The notes under the pieces were generated by a model that was not told the origin of the DNA, ran no database searches, and worked only from the letters and a program-made list of their open reading frames with translations. A stretch of 64,000 nt of DNA from Balneolaceae bacterium. Its GTDB lineage: Bacteria > Bacteroidota > Rhodothermia > Balneolales > Balneolaceae. The stretch covers positions 145,825 to 209,824 of the forward strand of contig JAEPNO010000006.1 of assembly GCA_017643365.1 (NCBI GenBank). The letters run 5' to 3'. A program made the translations under genes and the position numbers. Below are positions 1 through 9,012 of the stretch, piece by piece; position 1 is the first letter of the stretch, and every line of letters starts with the position of its first letter.

Positions 1-93
1 AAACGCACTCAAAATGTGGGAATCAGTTTAACGAGCACAAAACTCAAAATTGAAGCATTAGGCATAGAATTAAGCCATTCCATAAACCCGTAA
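1..93 (+). CDS. C-terminal end of an unidentified protein (cut by window edge)
   Basis: Frame 1 is open from the first base to a TAA at 91-93, giving 30 residues ending LGIELSHSINP. The gene's start lies outside the window. The open frame and the hairpin directly after its stop are the only support, and I recognise no family. A chance open frame of this length cannot be excluded. Confidence 0.35.
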   Translation, partial: KRTQNVGISLTSTKLKIEALGIELSHSINP

Positions 94-159
94 TTCAAAA
101 TTTAAAATGAAAAATGGGGAGGCCTAATTCTTCATTTTTAATCTTTCATTTTGAATTCT
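92..159. repeat. AT-rich inverted-repeat element, copy 1
   Basis: The left arm starts AATTCAAAATTTAAAATGAA and the right arm ends TCTTTCATTTTGAATT. A related element lies at 1540-1609. It fills the gap between the partial gene at the window edge and the 3' end of the hydrolase on the opposite strand, so it may fold as a two-way terminator, but it has no GC-rich stem. Confidence 0.6.
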
Positions 160-954
160 TTACTTCGGTTCAAAAAAGGCTCGGGCGATGGCGGCGAACT
201 GTTTGGGTTTATCGAGGAAGGCATAATGTCCCGCATCTTCAATTACCACAAGCGCGCTGTTTTTAAGTCCTTGGTCGATGCGTTCGGCTTGGTATATCGG
301 CGTTGCATCGTCGTTTCTTCCCCAAAGCAGCAAGGTTTCATGTTCGATGGTTGGTAACTGCTCCTCCAAATGTTCCGAAATTGATTTCACGAAAGTCTCG
401 CGCATCACTCCCGACAATTTGGAATAATCGCTGGATCCCAAGCTCTTCCAAAGATCCGTTCCCCGCAACCAACTCAACGCCTTTTCCCGAAGTGGATTTG
501 GAAGAATCATAAATGGAGCTTTCAGTGTTTTTGCGGTGTATTTGCGAAGGTAAAACTTCCACGAACGCTGGGGTTTCATTCCGGCGCCACCGGTAATCAA
601 TACTTTTTGGATGATCTGCTTTCCCTTCGTTCTGTTCAACAATTTTAAGATCACTCGACCTCCAAAAGAGTGAACGAGTACGTCTACGTGATCGTCGGGC
701 AACATCGAAATAAATGCTTCCACGGCATCGGCATAATCGTCGATGCTCCACGGTGAAGTTGGCTCCATCGATTCCCCAAAACCTGGAAAATCGAGTACAT
801 AACTAGCTCGAATATCTGCTAATTGATTCGCGATGGGCATCATTACGCGTTTACTTGAACCCCAGCCATGCAAAACCACCAAGGCTTTACCCGTGCCCAC
901 AACCTCGTAGGCGATACGTTGTTCTTTAAAATTGAAATAGTGTGTTTTACTCAT
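160..954 (-). CDS. alpha/beta hydrolase
   Basis: A 264-residue alpha/beta-hydrolase-fold protein, probably cytosolic (no signal peptide). It has the oxyanion-hole HGWG (29-32), the nucleophile elbow HSFGGR with Ser96, an acidic residue in WGRNDDATP (about Asp215/216) and the catalytic His243 in AGHYAFLDKP, so the Ser-Asp-His triad looks intact. The frame continues upstream to a GTG at 981, but the ATG at 954 gives the usual family N-terminus and is preferred. The substrate cannot be told from sequence; ester or carbon-carbon bond hydrolysis is typical. It stands alone, diverging from the comEA-like gene. Confidence 0.85.
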   Translation of the reverse strand: MSKTHYFNFKEQRIAYEVVGTGKALVVLHGWGSSKRVMMPIANQLADIRASYVLDFPGFGESMEPTSPWSIDDYADAVEAFISMLPDDHVDVLVHSFGGRVILKLLNRTKGKQIIQKVLITGGAGMKPQRSWKFYLRKYTAKTLKAPFMILPNPLREKALSWLRGTDLWKSLGSSDYSKLSGVMRETFVKSISEHLEEQLPTIEHETLLLWGRNDDATPIYQAERIDQGLKNSALVVIEDAGHYAFLDKPKQFAAIARAFFEPK

Positions 955-1052
955 TCGATTCGCTTTGTGCAAACATCTCACTTCATCCAGTTCGAAACAA
1001 GTTGACTTAAAAAGAAATCTTTGGCTTATTGTTTGGTACTTGTGGGGTACTT

Positions 1053-1541
1053 ATGAATAAACAACGTATTAAGAGAAGTCTATTTTTTTGGGTTGATCGA
1101 CTCCAGATCAGAAAGCGAGAGCGTTATTCGATAACGTTATTGCTGCTTCTGTTTGTAATACTTGCATTATTTAATGTATTCAGAAAAGAAAAGTATGTTC
1201 CAGAGCCGGAAAATCACGCTCAAATTCTCGCCGATTTTGAACAACGAAGCGCGCTCATCCAACGCGAAAAACTGTTAGAAGACCAAAAGTACGCAGGTAT
1301 TAGCTCTGAAGAACCTATGCAAAAAGAAGAAAACAGTGTAGCGATGACGGAACCTATTTCCATCAATACCGCTACATTGAGCCAGCTTACCGATTTGCCC
1401 GGCATCGGAAATACCTATGCCCAAAGAATTATTGAATATCGGGAAACTAATGGGGATTTTACTTCCGTTGATGAACTCGTGAACGTGAAGGGAATCGGCG
1501 AGCGAACCCTCGAGAAGATTAAACCCTTTATAAAACTATAA
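1053..1541 (+). CDS. ComEA-like helix-hairpin-helix membrane protein
   Basis: 162 residues: a basic N-terminus, one membrane segment (about 30-48, rich in L/I/V), a charged linker and a C-terminal tandem helix-hairpin-helix domain (INTATLSQLTDLPGIG and VNVKGIGERTLEKIKPF). This matches the ComEA layout, a membrane-anchored binder of double-stranded DNA in natural transformation. Many Bacteroidota have such proteins without a proven uptake role. The ATG at 1053 is preferred over the TTG at 1029 because GGGGT sits at normal ribosome-site distance. No other competence gene lies nearby. Confidence 0.8.
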   Translation: MNKQRIKRSLFFWVDRLQIRKRERYSITLLLLLFVILALFNVFRKEKYVPEPENHAQILADFEQRSALIQREKLLEDQKYAGISSEEPMQKEENSVAMTEPISINTATLSQLTDLPGIGNTYAQRIIEYRETNGDFTSVDELVNVKGIGERTLEKIKPFIKL

Positions 1542-1609
1542 TTCAAAATTTAAAATGAAAGATTCAAAATTGTACTCATCTTTCATTTTGAATCTTAAAT
1601 TTTTAATTA
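1540..1609. repeat. AT-rich inverted-repeat element, copy 2
   Basis: Begins AATTCAAAATTTAAAATGAA like the copy at 92-159. It contains a perfect 12-bp inverted repeat, AAAATGAAAGAT with ATCTTTCATTTT. It overlaps the comEA-like stop codon and ends a few bases before the ATG of the PorX-like gene, so it may act as a terminator or shape that leader. Confidence 0.6.
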
Positions 1610-1615
1610 AAAAAA

Positions 1616-3163
1616 ATGCCAACAATACTTTGGGCGGATGACGAGATTGATCAGTTGCAATCGCTGATACTATTTTTAGAGAAAAAGGGATTCGAAATTG
1701 TGCCCGTGGCAAATGGTCAAGACGCCGTAGAGGAAATAAAAACTCGCTCGTTTGATATCGTTTTTCTGGATGAACAAATGCCCGGCATGGGCGGACTCGA
1801 AGCGCTGGATGCCATCAAAGCAGAGCAGCCGTTACTGCCGGTGGTGATGATCACCAAAAGCGAAGAAGAATCGATTATGGAAGATGCCATCGGTGCAAAA
1901 ATCAGCGATTACTTGATCAAGCCGGTGAATCCCAGCCAGATTTTATTAACCACCAAAAAACTGCTCGAAACGAGTCGACTTCAAACGGAGAAATCATCCC
2001 AAACCTATCTGAGGCAATTTGGCGAGTTAACTTCGAGAATATCACCAAGAACAAGTTGGGAAGAATGGATCGAGATATATCGAGAGCTTACTAAATGGCA
2101 TATCGAGTTAAGCGATGGCGACGAAGCGTTGGTTCAGGTATTGGAAGATCAGTTCAAGGATGCGAATCATCAATTCGGGAAATTCATCCAGAAGAATTAC
2201 GAACAGTGGCTGAACGAGGGTAAAGATGAAGCTCCTTTATTATCGCCCGGCGTAATTGAGAAGTATGTATTTCCGCATCTACAAGATGACAAAAAAACCA
2301 TGTTTTTCCTGGTTGATTGCATGCGCTACGATCAATGGCTGGTGTTTGAGCCGTATTTGGCAAAGATGTACGACATCAATACCGATTTTTATTATTCGAT
2401 TCTTCCAACGGCAACACCGTATTCGCGAAACGCCATTTTTGCGGGTCTTTCACCCATGGAAATCGAGCAATTATATCCGAGTTTATGGCAGCAAGGTCAG
2501 GATGAATCGTCGCTAAATCGCCACGAAGAAGAGTTGCTAGCAAAGCAATTAAAGCGCGCAGGCATCGACATCAATTTTAGGTATGAGAAAATCCTGAGTG
2601 CTGATGTTGGCAAACAAATTGCCGGCAAGATGCAGAACTTTGCGCAGTCGAAACTAGCCGCTTTTGTGTTCAACTTTGTAGATACGCTGGTGCATTCGCG
2701 ATCAGATTCAGAAGTGATTAAAGAACTTGCTCCGGATGAAGGCGCATTTCGATCCATTACCGAAGCTTGGTTTCAACATTCTACTTTACTGCAAATGTTT
2801 AAGGAGCTAGCTGATGAAGATGTTACGGTGATTGTTACGGCTGATCATGGCTCGGTGCGTTCGATGCGCGATACCAAAGTGTTTGGCGATCGGGATACGG
2901 CAACAAATCTGCGATATAAATATGGCAAAAATCTGAATACCGTAGACGAAACGGCAAGCATTAAAATCAGTGATGCAAAGCGATTTAAATTGCCTGAAAT
3001 AGCGAAAGCCAACGAATACATCATAGCCTTGGAAGATTACTATTTCGTTTATCCCACTAATTATCACAAGTTTCAAAATCGATATCGTGATACATTTCAG
3101 CATGGGGGTGCATCGATGGAAGAAATGATTTTGCCCATTGTTACGATGACACCAAAGAAGTGA
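1616..3163 (+). CDS. porX: PorX-like response regulator with PglZ domain
   Basis: 515 residues: an N-terminal receiver domain (1-120; acidic pocket DDE at 8-10, phospho-acceptor Asp52 in FLDEQMPG, Lys in YLIKPVNP), a helical middle, and a C-terminal PglZ/alkaline-phosphatase-like domain from about residue 210, with metal-site motifs VDCMRYD and TADHGS. In Bacteroidota, PorX with the kinase PorY controls type IX secretion, and its PglZ domain is a metal-dependent phosphodiesterase acting on oligonucleotides. No PorY or T9SS gene lies in the window. Whether this copy serves T9SS is inference. Confidence 0.88.
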   Translation: MPTILWADDEIDQLQSLILFLEKKGFEIVPVANGQDAVEEIKTRSFDIVFLDEQMPGMGGLEALDAIKAEQPLLPVVMITKSEEESIMEDAIGAKISDYLIKPVNPSQILLTTKKLLETSRLQTEKSSQTYLRQFGELTSRISPRTSWEEWIEIYRELTKWHIELSDGDEALVQVLEDQFKDANHQFGKFIQKNYEQWLNEGKDEAPLLSPGVIEKYVFPHLQDDKKTMFFLVDCMRYDQWLVFEPYLAKMYDINTDFYYSILPTATPYSRNAIFAGLSPMEIEQLYPSLWQQGQDESSLNRHEEELLAKQLKRAGIDINFRYEKILSADVGKQIAGKMQNFAQSKLAAFVFNFVDTLVHSRSDSEVIKELAPDEGAFRSITEAWFQHSTLLQMFKELADEDVTVIVTADHGSVRSMRDTKVFGDRDTATNLRYKYGKNLNTVDETASIKISDAKRFKLPEIAKANEYIIALEDYYFVYPTNYHKFQNRYRDTFQHGGASMEEMILPIVTMTPKK

Positions 3164-3230
3164 ATCGACGAATGATAAGTGTTAGACACGTTAAATTAGT
3201 TGGTGATATATTCTAACAATATTGATTTGT

Positions 3231-3316
3231 GTCATTCCCGCGAAGGCGGGAATCCAAAATGTGATGTTAATTTATTAATCAAGACTAATGCAGATCCCTG
3301 CTTTCGCAGGGATGAC
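3231..3316. repeat. Double-hairpin palindromic element
   Basis: Two stem-loops, ATTCCCGC-GAAG-GCGGGAAT and ATCCCTGC-TTTC-GCAGGGAT, are bracketed by GTCATTCCC and GGGATGAC, which are themselves inverted. This REP/MITE-like unit sits between the porX-like gene and tsaE. A related but decayed GTCATACCCGCGG...GGCGGGAAT stretch lies near 48080-48140. Confidence 0.75.
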
Positions 3317-3328
3317 TAATTACAGGAA

Positions 3329-3739
3329 ATGTTAAGCGCATCCATCAAAGAGACGATACAAATAGGAAAGCAATTCGCAGAGCGGTTAAAGCCCGGCGAT
3401 GTGGTTTGCTTAGATGGAGATCTTGGAGCAGGAAAAACGCACTTTGTGAAAGGGATCGCTTCGCACTTTGGAATCGAAGAGTACGAAGTTAGTTCGCCCA
3501 CTTTTACTTTGATCAATGAGTACAAAGGTGAAATCCCGGTTTATCACTTCGATTGTTATCGAATTAAAAGCGAGCAAGAAGCGTTGGAGATAGGCACAGA
3601 GGACTATTTATACGGCGATGGGATTTCGATTGTGGAATGGCCGAAAAAAATCGGAAATTTATTGCCGCCCGAATCCGTTTGGGTTTTCATCACGCATAAG
3701 AGCGAACACGAAAGAGAAATACGAATAGAAGACGCATAG
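3329..3739 (+). CDS. tsaE: TsaE, tRNA t6A biosynthesis ATPase
   Basis: 136 residues, normal family length. Walker A GDLGAGKTHF at 30-39, followed by the TsaE signature SSPTFTLINEY and a VEWPKK motif. TsaE is the ATPase that works with TsaB and TsaD to form N6-threonylcarbamoyladenosine at position 37 of ANN-decoding tRNAs. It starts at an ATG just after the repeat element at 3231-3316 and is followed after 6 nt by a small hypothetical gene, probably co-transcribed. Confidence 0.93.
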   Translation: MLSASIKETIQIGKQFAERLKPGDVVCLDGDLGAGKTHFVKGIASHFGIEEYEVSSPTFTLINEYKGEIPVYHFDCYRIKSEQEALEIGTEDYLYGDGISIVEWPKKIGNLLPPESVWVFITHKSEHEREIRIEDA

Positions 3740-3745
3740 AGCATT

Positions 3746-4033
3746 ATGTCCCTTACCGGGAAACGCAGACTTTCATATCGATTAGATTTACTACCGGTCA
3801 TTTATCCGTATCACCGAAGGGCGAATAACGAGTTGAATAAAGGCGATTTGGTGTATTATGGTCCGAGCCCGGAGTATTACGGCATCGGCGAAGTGGTTCA
3901 AAAAGAAGAGAAAGTGTGTGTGGTAGATTTCCGAGGAACGGGATTACTTGGGATTCATAAAGATGAGATGCTCTCTTCTTACCTCATTCCTATTCATAAG
4001 CTCAATCTCACGAATTTATTGAAGGGCAGGTAA
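3746..4033 (+). CDS. Hypothetical protein, 95 aa
   Basis: A basic N-terminus (KRRLSYRLDLLP) is followed by a beta-rich stretch, GDLVYYGPSPEYYGIGEV, suggestive of a small SH3-like or CarD-like fold, but I do not recognise a family. It starts 6 nt after tsaE on the same strand and is probably its operon partner. Soluble; no signal peptide or membrane segment. Confidence 0.65.
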   Translation: MSLTGKRRLSYRLDLLPVIYPYHRRANNELNKGDLVYYGPSPEYYGIGEVVQKEEKVCVVDFRGTGLLGIHKDEMLSSYLIPIHKLNLTNLLKGR

Positions 4034-4034
4034 G

Positions 4035-4442
4035 TCATTCTTCAGTTACAAAATCTTTTGGGTGGATGGCTGTTTCAGGGAACTCCGCAAGGATTTTCTT
4101 ATCGAATGTGAGCAGTGGTACTTCTAAATCTTTAGCCAAAGCAACAAATTCGCAATCGTAAGAAGAGCATGAGGACGTATTAATCAACTCAAGAACCTCA
4201 ATCGGCTCAACTTCTAAACTAAATGAAGACATCATTTGCTTAGCTTTGAACTGTGCATTCAGAATGTCTTCGAACTGTAAAATATCTTTTCGTAAGTATA
4301 CACTCAAAACACTAAGAAATTCTGTTTGCCAAAGTCGAGGGGCTAGCCAAATGGGCGTTTTTTTGTGTACTTCAGTTACAATATTCTTTTCAGTACCATT
4401 TAAAATGAAATGAACAATAATGTTAGTATCAACTACTATCAT
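4035..4442 (-). CDS. vapC: PIN-domain ribonuclease toxin (VapC family)
   Basis: 135 residues with the PIN layout: VVDTN (Asp5), Glu41, Asp96 in SSYDCEFVALAK and Asp114 in LLTFDKK, so the four acidic Mg2+-binding residues are present. VapC toxins cleave tRNA or rRNA when freed from their antitoxin; the target here is unknown. The start ATG overlaps the stop of the upstream antitoxin by 4 bp, the usual translationally coupled order. Confidence 0.88.
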   Translation of the reverse strand: MIVVDTNIIVHFILNGTEKNIVTEVHKKTPIWLAPRLWQTEFLSVLSVYLRKDILQFEDILNAQFKAKQMMSSFSLEVEPIEVLELINTSSCSSYDCEFVALAKDLEVPLLTFDKKILAEFPETAIHPKDFVTEE

Positions 4443-4678
4443 TCTCGTCCTTCATTGATAGCAGCCTCAATTTCTTCGGTAGTCAAAGACCGTTTTATTT
4501 TTTGCCGAAATTTTTCTGCCTCATAACGAATTTCCTCAGCATTTACTTGATTGGCCCGAAACTGAGACTCGATCAAATGAATCACTTCGTTATTGATGGA
4601 TCTTCGATTGCGTTTCGCACGGTCTTTCAGCTTTTCGTATACCTCATCGGGGATATTTTTTATCGTGATATTTGCCAT
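4439..4678 (-). CDS. vapB: FitA/VapB-type ribbon-helix-helix antitoxin
   Basis: 79 residues from the ATG at 4678 (MANITIKNIPDEVYEKLKDR): a ribbon-helix-helix DNA-binding domain of the FitA/Arc class (1-45), then a charged tail (IRYEAEKFRQKIKRSLTTEE) expected to wrap the toxin. The upstream TTG at 4708 is less likely. Such antitoxins neutralise the PIN toxin and repress their own promoter. The promoter must lie in the short divergent gap before pnuC. Confidence 0.85.
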   Translation of the reverse strand: MANITIKNIPDEVYEKLKDRAKRNRRSINNEVIHLIESQFRANQVNAEEIRYEAEKFRQKIKRSLTTEEIEAAINEGRE

Positions 4679-4769
4679 GGTTCCAAATTGGTTGCGTAAT
4701 GAAACCAAAAGATATAAAATTCCGATCGAACTTTTAGCTACCTTTGGCGCGCATCAAAATTATAGAAGC

Positions 4770-5396
4770 TTGAACGAGTTACTTTCTGCATTTATCGAAG
4801 GCGTAATCGCCACTTCAACCCTTGAATGGATCGCTGTGATCACCGGCATAATGAGCGTGTGGTGTTCGATGAAGGAAAACATTCTCGTGTATCCTTTCGG
4901 CATCGTAAGTGTGTTGATTTACGTGTACCTGGCGTTCAATTACAAGCTCTACGCCGACATGGGCGTGAATAGCTACTATTTTGTGATGAGCGTGTATGGC
5001 TGGATCCACTGGACGGATACTTCCGGGGATCGGGCGCAAATTCCGGTTACAGTAAATGATGCTCGCGAATGGCTGATAACTGCAGCACTATTGATAGGTT
5101 CGTTCGGGATCTTAGTTTTTGTTCTGATGAACTTTACCGACAGCGATGTGCCTGTTTGGGATGCTACAACAACTTGCTTTGCCATTACCGGAATGTGGCT
5201 GATGGCACGAAAAAAACTCGAAAACTGGATCGCCTGGATCATCTGCGATCTTATTTCCATCCCGCTTTATTTCTACAAAGGATTAGTGCTTACCAGCGTG
5301 CAGTTTCTGTTATTCACAATACTTGCGATTGCAGGATACGTGGCATGGAAGAAATCACTGGAAAAGGAAAAAATCGAAGGTGCAACCGGCGCTTAA
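4770..5396 (+). CDS. pnuC: PnuC-type nicotinamide riboside/mononucleotide transporter
   Basis: 208 residues, about six to seven membrane segments, with the PnuC-typical stretches ENILVYPFGIVSVLIYVYLA, YGWIHW and WIICDLISIPLYFYKG. PnuC imports nicotinamide riboside (or related B3 vitamers) by facilitated diffusion for NAD synthesis. The open frame runs back to 4593, but that would overlap the antitoxin. The TTG at 4770, preceded by AGAAG, gives the family N-terminus (NELLSAFIEG) and normal length, so it is chosen; an ATG at 4677 is the alternative. Confidence 0.85.
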   Translation: MNELLSAFIEGVIATSTLEWIAVITGIMSVWCSMKENILVYPFGIVSVLIYVYLAFNYKLYADMGVNSYYFVMSVYGWIHWTDTSGDRAQIPVTVNDAREWLITAALLIGSFGILVFVLMNFTDSDVPVWDATTTCFAITGMWLMARKKLENWIAWIICDLISIPLYFYKGLVLTSVQFLLFTILAIAGYVAWKKSLEKEKIEGATGA

Positions 5397-5414
5397 AGCT
5401 TATAGGTACCGTAA

Positions 5415-5434
5415 GGCCAATTCACGAATTGGCC
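5415..5434. repeat. Palindrome GGCCAATTC-AC-GAATTGGCC, copy 1
   Basis: A perfect 9-bp-arm inverted repeat with a 2-nt centre, just after the pnuC stop. Near-identical units occur at 15811-15829 and 19866-19884, on both sides of the CBASS island. All three lie just downstream of genes. Confidence 0.7.
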
Positions 5435-5487
5435 CGACCTAGTTACTAATCATAAAGTAAATAAGGCGTTGCAATGCTGAAACAGAA

Positions 5488-6393
5488 TCACATCATCAAT
5501 TTGGAAATCGACTGCGCTAAGTCCTTCACCGAATTTTGGAAATCAAAGCCGACTTCTTCCACAATGTCGATCATTTTAAGTCCACGCGCATTTTGAACGA
5601 TCGTGTTCGCAGTTTCTTCGGATGCTACGATATCCAAAGATGAAGAAAGTAAACCGATATTCCGTCCACCTTGATTCAAGATGGCGTTAAACTTGGTGGA
5701 CCCAAAGGGAGTAGATGAAAAAGCGACAGCCAGTCGGGTCTGTTCATTGATCATCAAAACCTGATAATAGTTTGGGAGATACAAATCCGGCTCAGTGCCT
5801 TCAAAGGGAAAATATCGGGCAGGATTTGTAGTGTTAATTAATAACGAAGTTGCATTTTCTGTGAGCCAATGAACCATTTCTGGCTGAGCTTCGCTTCCGG
5901 CAAAACCACGTTCTACCCAGTAATCAAAAGCAGGATCGCGTTCGATGGAAGCCGTAAAAGCATCCGGAATAGAATCCAATAAAGTGATTTGCTCATCGGA
6001 ATAGCGAAACCAATAATCGTACATGCCATTGGTGACTAGCAGAAAGGGCGCCTTAACTTCAGAGTTATACCGAGCAATTTGAAGAGCGGCTTTCTCATCT
6101 AGTTGGATTGAGGGCGCTTTGCATTCCACCAGCAGCAACGGCTTGAAATCATCATCGTAACAAATGATATCGGTGCGAGAAGCTGATTTATCTTTGGGTA
6201 AAGAAACCGGACTTTCGAATGAAATTCTACTTTTCGAAAAGCCGACATCATACAGCAAATACTCGATGAATTGAAGTCGTACTTGTTCCTCGGGGCGAAT
6301 AACGTAGGTTTTCTTAAGCACCGGATTCCAGAGGACCTTCTGATCTTCTTTGAACCGAATCTGTGGATATTGAAAAAGTGCGGTACTTATCAA
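5488..6393 (-). CDS. Type I restriction R-subunit N-terminal-like (HSDR_N) nuclease-domain protein
   Basis: 301 residues. Residues 30-125 match the HSDR_N type: RPEEQVR, then Asp75 in SRTDIICYD and the E-x-K pair Glu90/Lys92 in LLLVECKAP, forming a PD-(D/E)XK active site. There is no helicase part and no HsdS or HsdM nearby, so this is the stand-alone form common in Bacteroidota, with unproven function. No ATG is available: an in-frame stop lies just upstream, so the TTG at 6393 (or a rarer codon) must be used. Confidence 0.8.
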   Translation of the reverse strand: MISTALFQYPQIRFKEDQKVLWNPVLKKTYVIRPEEQVRLQFIEYLLYDVGFSKSRISFESPVSLPKDKSASRTDIICYDDDFKPLLLVECKAPSIQLDEKAALQIARYNSEVKAPFLLVTNGMYDYWFRYSDEQITLLDSIPDAFTASIERDPAFDYWVERGFAGSEAQPEMVHWLTENATSLLINTTNPARYFPFEGTEPDLYLPNYYQVLMINEQTRLAVAFSSTPFGSTKFNAILNQGGRNIGLLSSSLDIVASEETANTIVQNARGLKMIDIVEEVGFDFQNSVKDLAQSISKLMM

Positions 6394-6460
6394 AAGAATA
6401 AGGTTAATGGTTATTGGTTAACGGTTTGGTATTCCTATTAACCAATAACTAATTCCTAAA

Positions 6461-8251
6461 TCACGCTTTAGCAACAGCTGCCTGGTGCGTAGTTTTATTG
6501 ATGTATAACTGCTGAAAGATCGACAGAACGTTGAATATGAGGTAGTACAAACTCAAGCCGGATGCAAAGTTGTTGAATACAAACAATAGCATTACCGGTA
6601 AAAAGTATTGCATCATTTTCATTTGTTGCGCCATCGGGTTGTTGGCTCCGCCCGTAGAATTTGCAGCAGAAACTCTGCTTTGGAACACCATTGAAACCGT
6701 CATCAACAATACCAATCCGGCAATTTGATCACCTAAAAATGGAATACTGAATGGTAAACTTATGATGTAATCCGGCGCGGAAAGATCGCTTACCCAAAGA
6801 AACTCTTCCTGACGTAATAAAATCGAATTCTGGAAAAATCTCCAAAGCGTAATCAGAATCGGAAACTGAAGCAACATAGGTAAACATCCACCAATCGGGT
6901 TTACTTTGTTCTTTCGATACAACTCCATCGTAGCTTTTTGCTGCTTCTGGGGATCGTTTTTATGCTTTTCCTGAATCTCTTTCATTTGCGGCTGAAGCTC
7001 GCGCATGGCCGCCATGCTTTTGTAGCTTTTAATTGTAAGCGGCGAAAGTGCAAGTTTTACTAGAAAGGCAAAAATGATTACCAGTACTCCATAGTTAGAA
7101 ATAAAACCACTGAAGAAATTGAAAAACGGAATCACGGCGAATCGCACAAAAGGATCAGAGAACCAACGCAGCCAGCCGTAACTAACTTCAACCATATCGA
7201 AGGCATGCTCATCAAATTCTTTGATATCCAAATAGCGCATCGGTCCCATGTATAATTTCATCGAAACCGTGCCATCAGAAGGGATATCGGCGGTAACTGT
7301 ACTTGTGTATCGGTGGCGAGTTGTTTGTTCGTCAACCTCGCCGGTAATTTGCCCGCTCAGGTAAGCACCCTCGGTTTCAGTAACCGGCTTAATCATTTGG
7401 GAAAAGAACTTGGTCTTTGTAGCTACCCAATCGATATTTCCATTAACATTAAGTTCGCTGTAGCCGTCATTCTCTTCGAAGTCGGTTACTTTGAGCTGCT
7501 CAAGTTCTCCGCCTGCATAAAGATAAGAGGTAGTTGCCAAGGCTTCCTGAACGCGATCTTTTTCGGTAAATCGTAAGCGAGAATTGAAACCAAAATCGAT
7601 TGCTCGGCCAATTACGTATTCGCGAACACCAACAAATCGAATATCCAGATCGATTTCGTATTTGCCACCATAAATGGTGTAGGTGTAAATCATTTGGCGA
7701 CCGTCACCCAATTGAAGTGCGTAAGATAATTCTTCAATCTCACCTTCTTCTAAAAATATCGATGAACCTGAATTAAGCTGTGTGAATAACAAGGTGTTGG
7801 TATCCACATTGTAATTTTCGGTGGTGAGGAAACCGGTGTTATACGCCGACCGTGTAGTGTCACCGATCATTTGGATGAGTTGCCCGGCCCACGTCTTATG
7901 ATCTTTTAGTGTAAACTTTGATGGACCGGCACCTAAGTTTGTAAATACAGCAGTGTAACGAGGAGTTTCAACAACAAATTCAGTTTGAACGGAATCCTGT
8001 CCGGCTGAGAAAATACCCACTGTTTGTGGGGCTTGTTCTTCGTCGGGGGTTGTGAATTCGGGTTGACGAATTACCGGTTCAGCGGTTTCTTCAGGAACTT
8101 CATCAATTTGCTCAAGCGCATTTAAGCTGTCTTGAATGGCTGCTTGGCGGCGTTGTTCAGCTATTTCTTCTTCGCTTGGCAGGGTAAAATAAAACCAGCC
8201 CAGCATGAGTATAAAAATGAGTGAAAAACCAATTACTGTATTCTTATCCAA
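6461..8251 (-). CDS. yidC: Membrane protein insertase YidC
   Basis: 596 residues. An N-terminal membrane anchor (FSLIFILMLGWFYF), an acidic linker, a large periplasmic beta-sandwich domain (about 80-350) and the C-terminal Oxa1 core with the remaining membrane helices (from about 365), including SPLTIKSYKSM and NPIGGCLPMLLQFPILITLW. YidC inserts and folds inner-membrane proteins alone or with SecYEG. It starts 4 nt after the rnpA stop; the usual yidD between them is absent. Confidence 0.96.
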   Translation of the reverse strand: MDKNTVIGFSLIFILMLGWFYFTLPSEEEIAEQRRQAAIQDSLNALEQIDEVPEETAEPVIRQPEFTTPDEEQAPQTVGIFSAGQDSVQTEFVVETPRYTAVFTNLGAGPSKFTLKDHKTWAGQLIQMIGDTTRSAYNTGFLTTENYNVDTNTLLFTQLNSGSSIFLEEGEIEELSYALQLGDGRQMIYTYTIYGGKYEIDLDIRFVGVREYVIGRAIDFGFNSRLRFTEKDRVQEALATTSYLYAGGELEQLKVTDFEENDGYSELNVNGNIDWVATKTKFFSQMIKPVTETEGAYLSGQITGEVDEQTTRHRYTSTVTADIPSDGTVSMKLYMGPMRYLDIKEFDEHAFDMVEVSYGWLRWFSDPFVRFAVIPFFNFFSGFISNYGVLVIIFAFLVKLALSPLTIKSYKSMAAMRELQPQMKEIQEKHKNDPQKQQKATMELYRKNKVNPIGGCLPMLLQFPILITLWRFFQNSILLRQEEFLWVSDLSAPDYIISLPFSIPFLGDQIAGLVLLMTVSMVFQSRVSAANSTGGANNPMAQQMKMMQYFLPVMLLFVFNNFASGLSLYYLIFNVLSIFQQLYINKTTHQAAVAKA

Positions 8252-8255
8252 TGAT

Positions 8256-8687
8256 CTACGTATTTAGAAATGGGTGTTCGGCAAGGCGGTTACGCAATTT
8301 AGTAAGCAGTGTTACTACATCTTTTTGAGTTGCGTCGAAATCGAGATCAGAAGATCTGGCAATAAGCCCAACATGGAGCAATACCGGAGCATTGAATAAG
8401 GGATCAAGCAGTTCCTGATTTAACCGGAATGATTCTCGCATCAGGCGTTTAATTCGATTTCGTTTAACCGCAGATCCTATCTTTTTAGGAGAAATGAATG
8501 CGATTTTAAATTCAGGTGAATTGCTTTCGGCAATTCGGTATCTGAGAAAAATGGAGGCAGATGACAGTGACGTAGAGTTCGTAAATAGACTCTTGAAATT
8601 TGTTCTGCCTCGCAGAATTCTAGATTTAGGGAGGGTAAATCTGCGAGGAGAAGGAGCAGCTAAATTACTTTGCTCCTTTTTTCTCAT
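8256..8687 (-). CDS. rnpA: Ribonuclease P protein component
   Basis: 143 residues with the core RnpA motifs [15 protein letters not shown] and the RNR signature [18 protein letters not shown] (about 77-94). It binds the RNase P RNA and aids 5'-leader removal from pre-tRNA. Its ATG at 8687 lies inside the 3' end of rpmH, an overlap of 23 nt in another frame. The extra N-terminal residues ([13 protein letters not shown]) are encoded in and just after that overlap. Confidence 0.93.
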   Translation of the reverse strand: MRKKEQSNLAAPSPRRFTLPKSRILRGRTNFKSLFTNSTSLSSASIFLRYRIAESNSPEFKIAFISPKKIGSAVKRNRIKRLMRESFRLNQELLDPLFNAPVLLHVGLIARSSDLDFDATQKDVVTLLTKLRNRLAEHPFLNT

Positions 8688-8823
8688 CGCTTACAGTTAA
8701 TTTATGACGCCCTTTTGCGCGACGGCCGGCAATTACATTACGCCCACTTTTAGTGGACATGCGCTTGCGGTATCCGTGCTTATTGGTGCGCTTCTTATTA
8801 CTAGGTTGAAATGTACGTTTCAT
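8665..8823 (-). CDS. rpmH: 50S ribosomal protein L34
   Basis: 52 residues reading [20 protein letters not shown] and onward through [20 protein letters not shown], a clear L34, with a slightly long acidic-basic tail ([11 protein letters not shown]). It is the first gene of the minus-strand cluster rpmH-rnpA-yidC. Its last 23 nt overlap the rnpA start. In many bacteria dnaA and the origin lie just upstream; here a lipoprotein gene is found instead. Confidence 0.96.
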   Translation of the reverse strand: MKRTFQPSNKKRTNKHGYRKRMSTKSGRNVIAGRRAKGRHKLTVSDEKKGAK

Positions 8824-9012
8824 GAATCAGGATGTTTATGTCAATTTCGTAATCCAAAAGACTCCAAATATAAGTAGAAATTCACTCAATTTGCACATTA
8901 TTAATTAGAAAATTTATCGGGTTCTAATTCTGTCAAAATTAAGGGCAATCTGATTGGCTCTAGTCTTCGTACTCATCAATGAAACACGAACTAAAAAAGA
9001 CAAATAAATTAA

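Noticed and set aside
5069..5449. 126-codon frame inside pnuC
   Set aside because: A shadow in another frame of pnuC; no ribosome site or family features.
8824..9012. Replication origin upstream of rpmH
   Set aside because: No cluster of DnaA boxes and no dnaA gene; the gap is short and ordinary.
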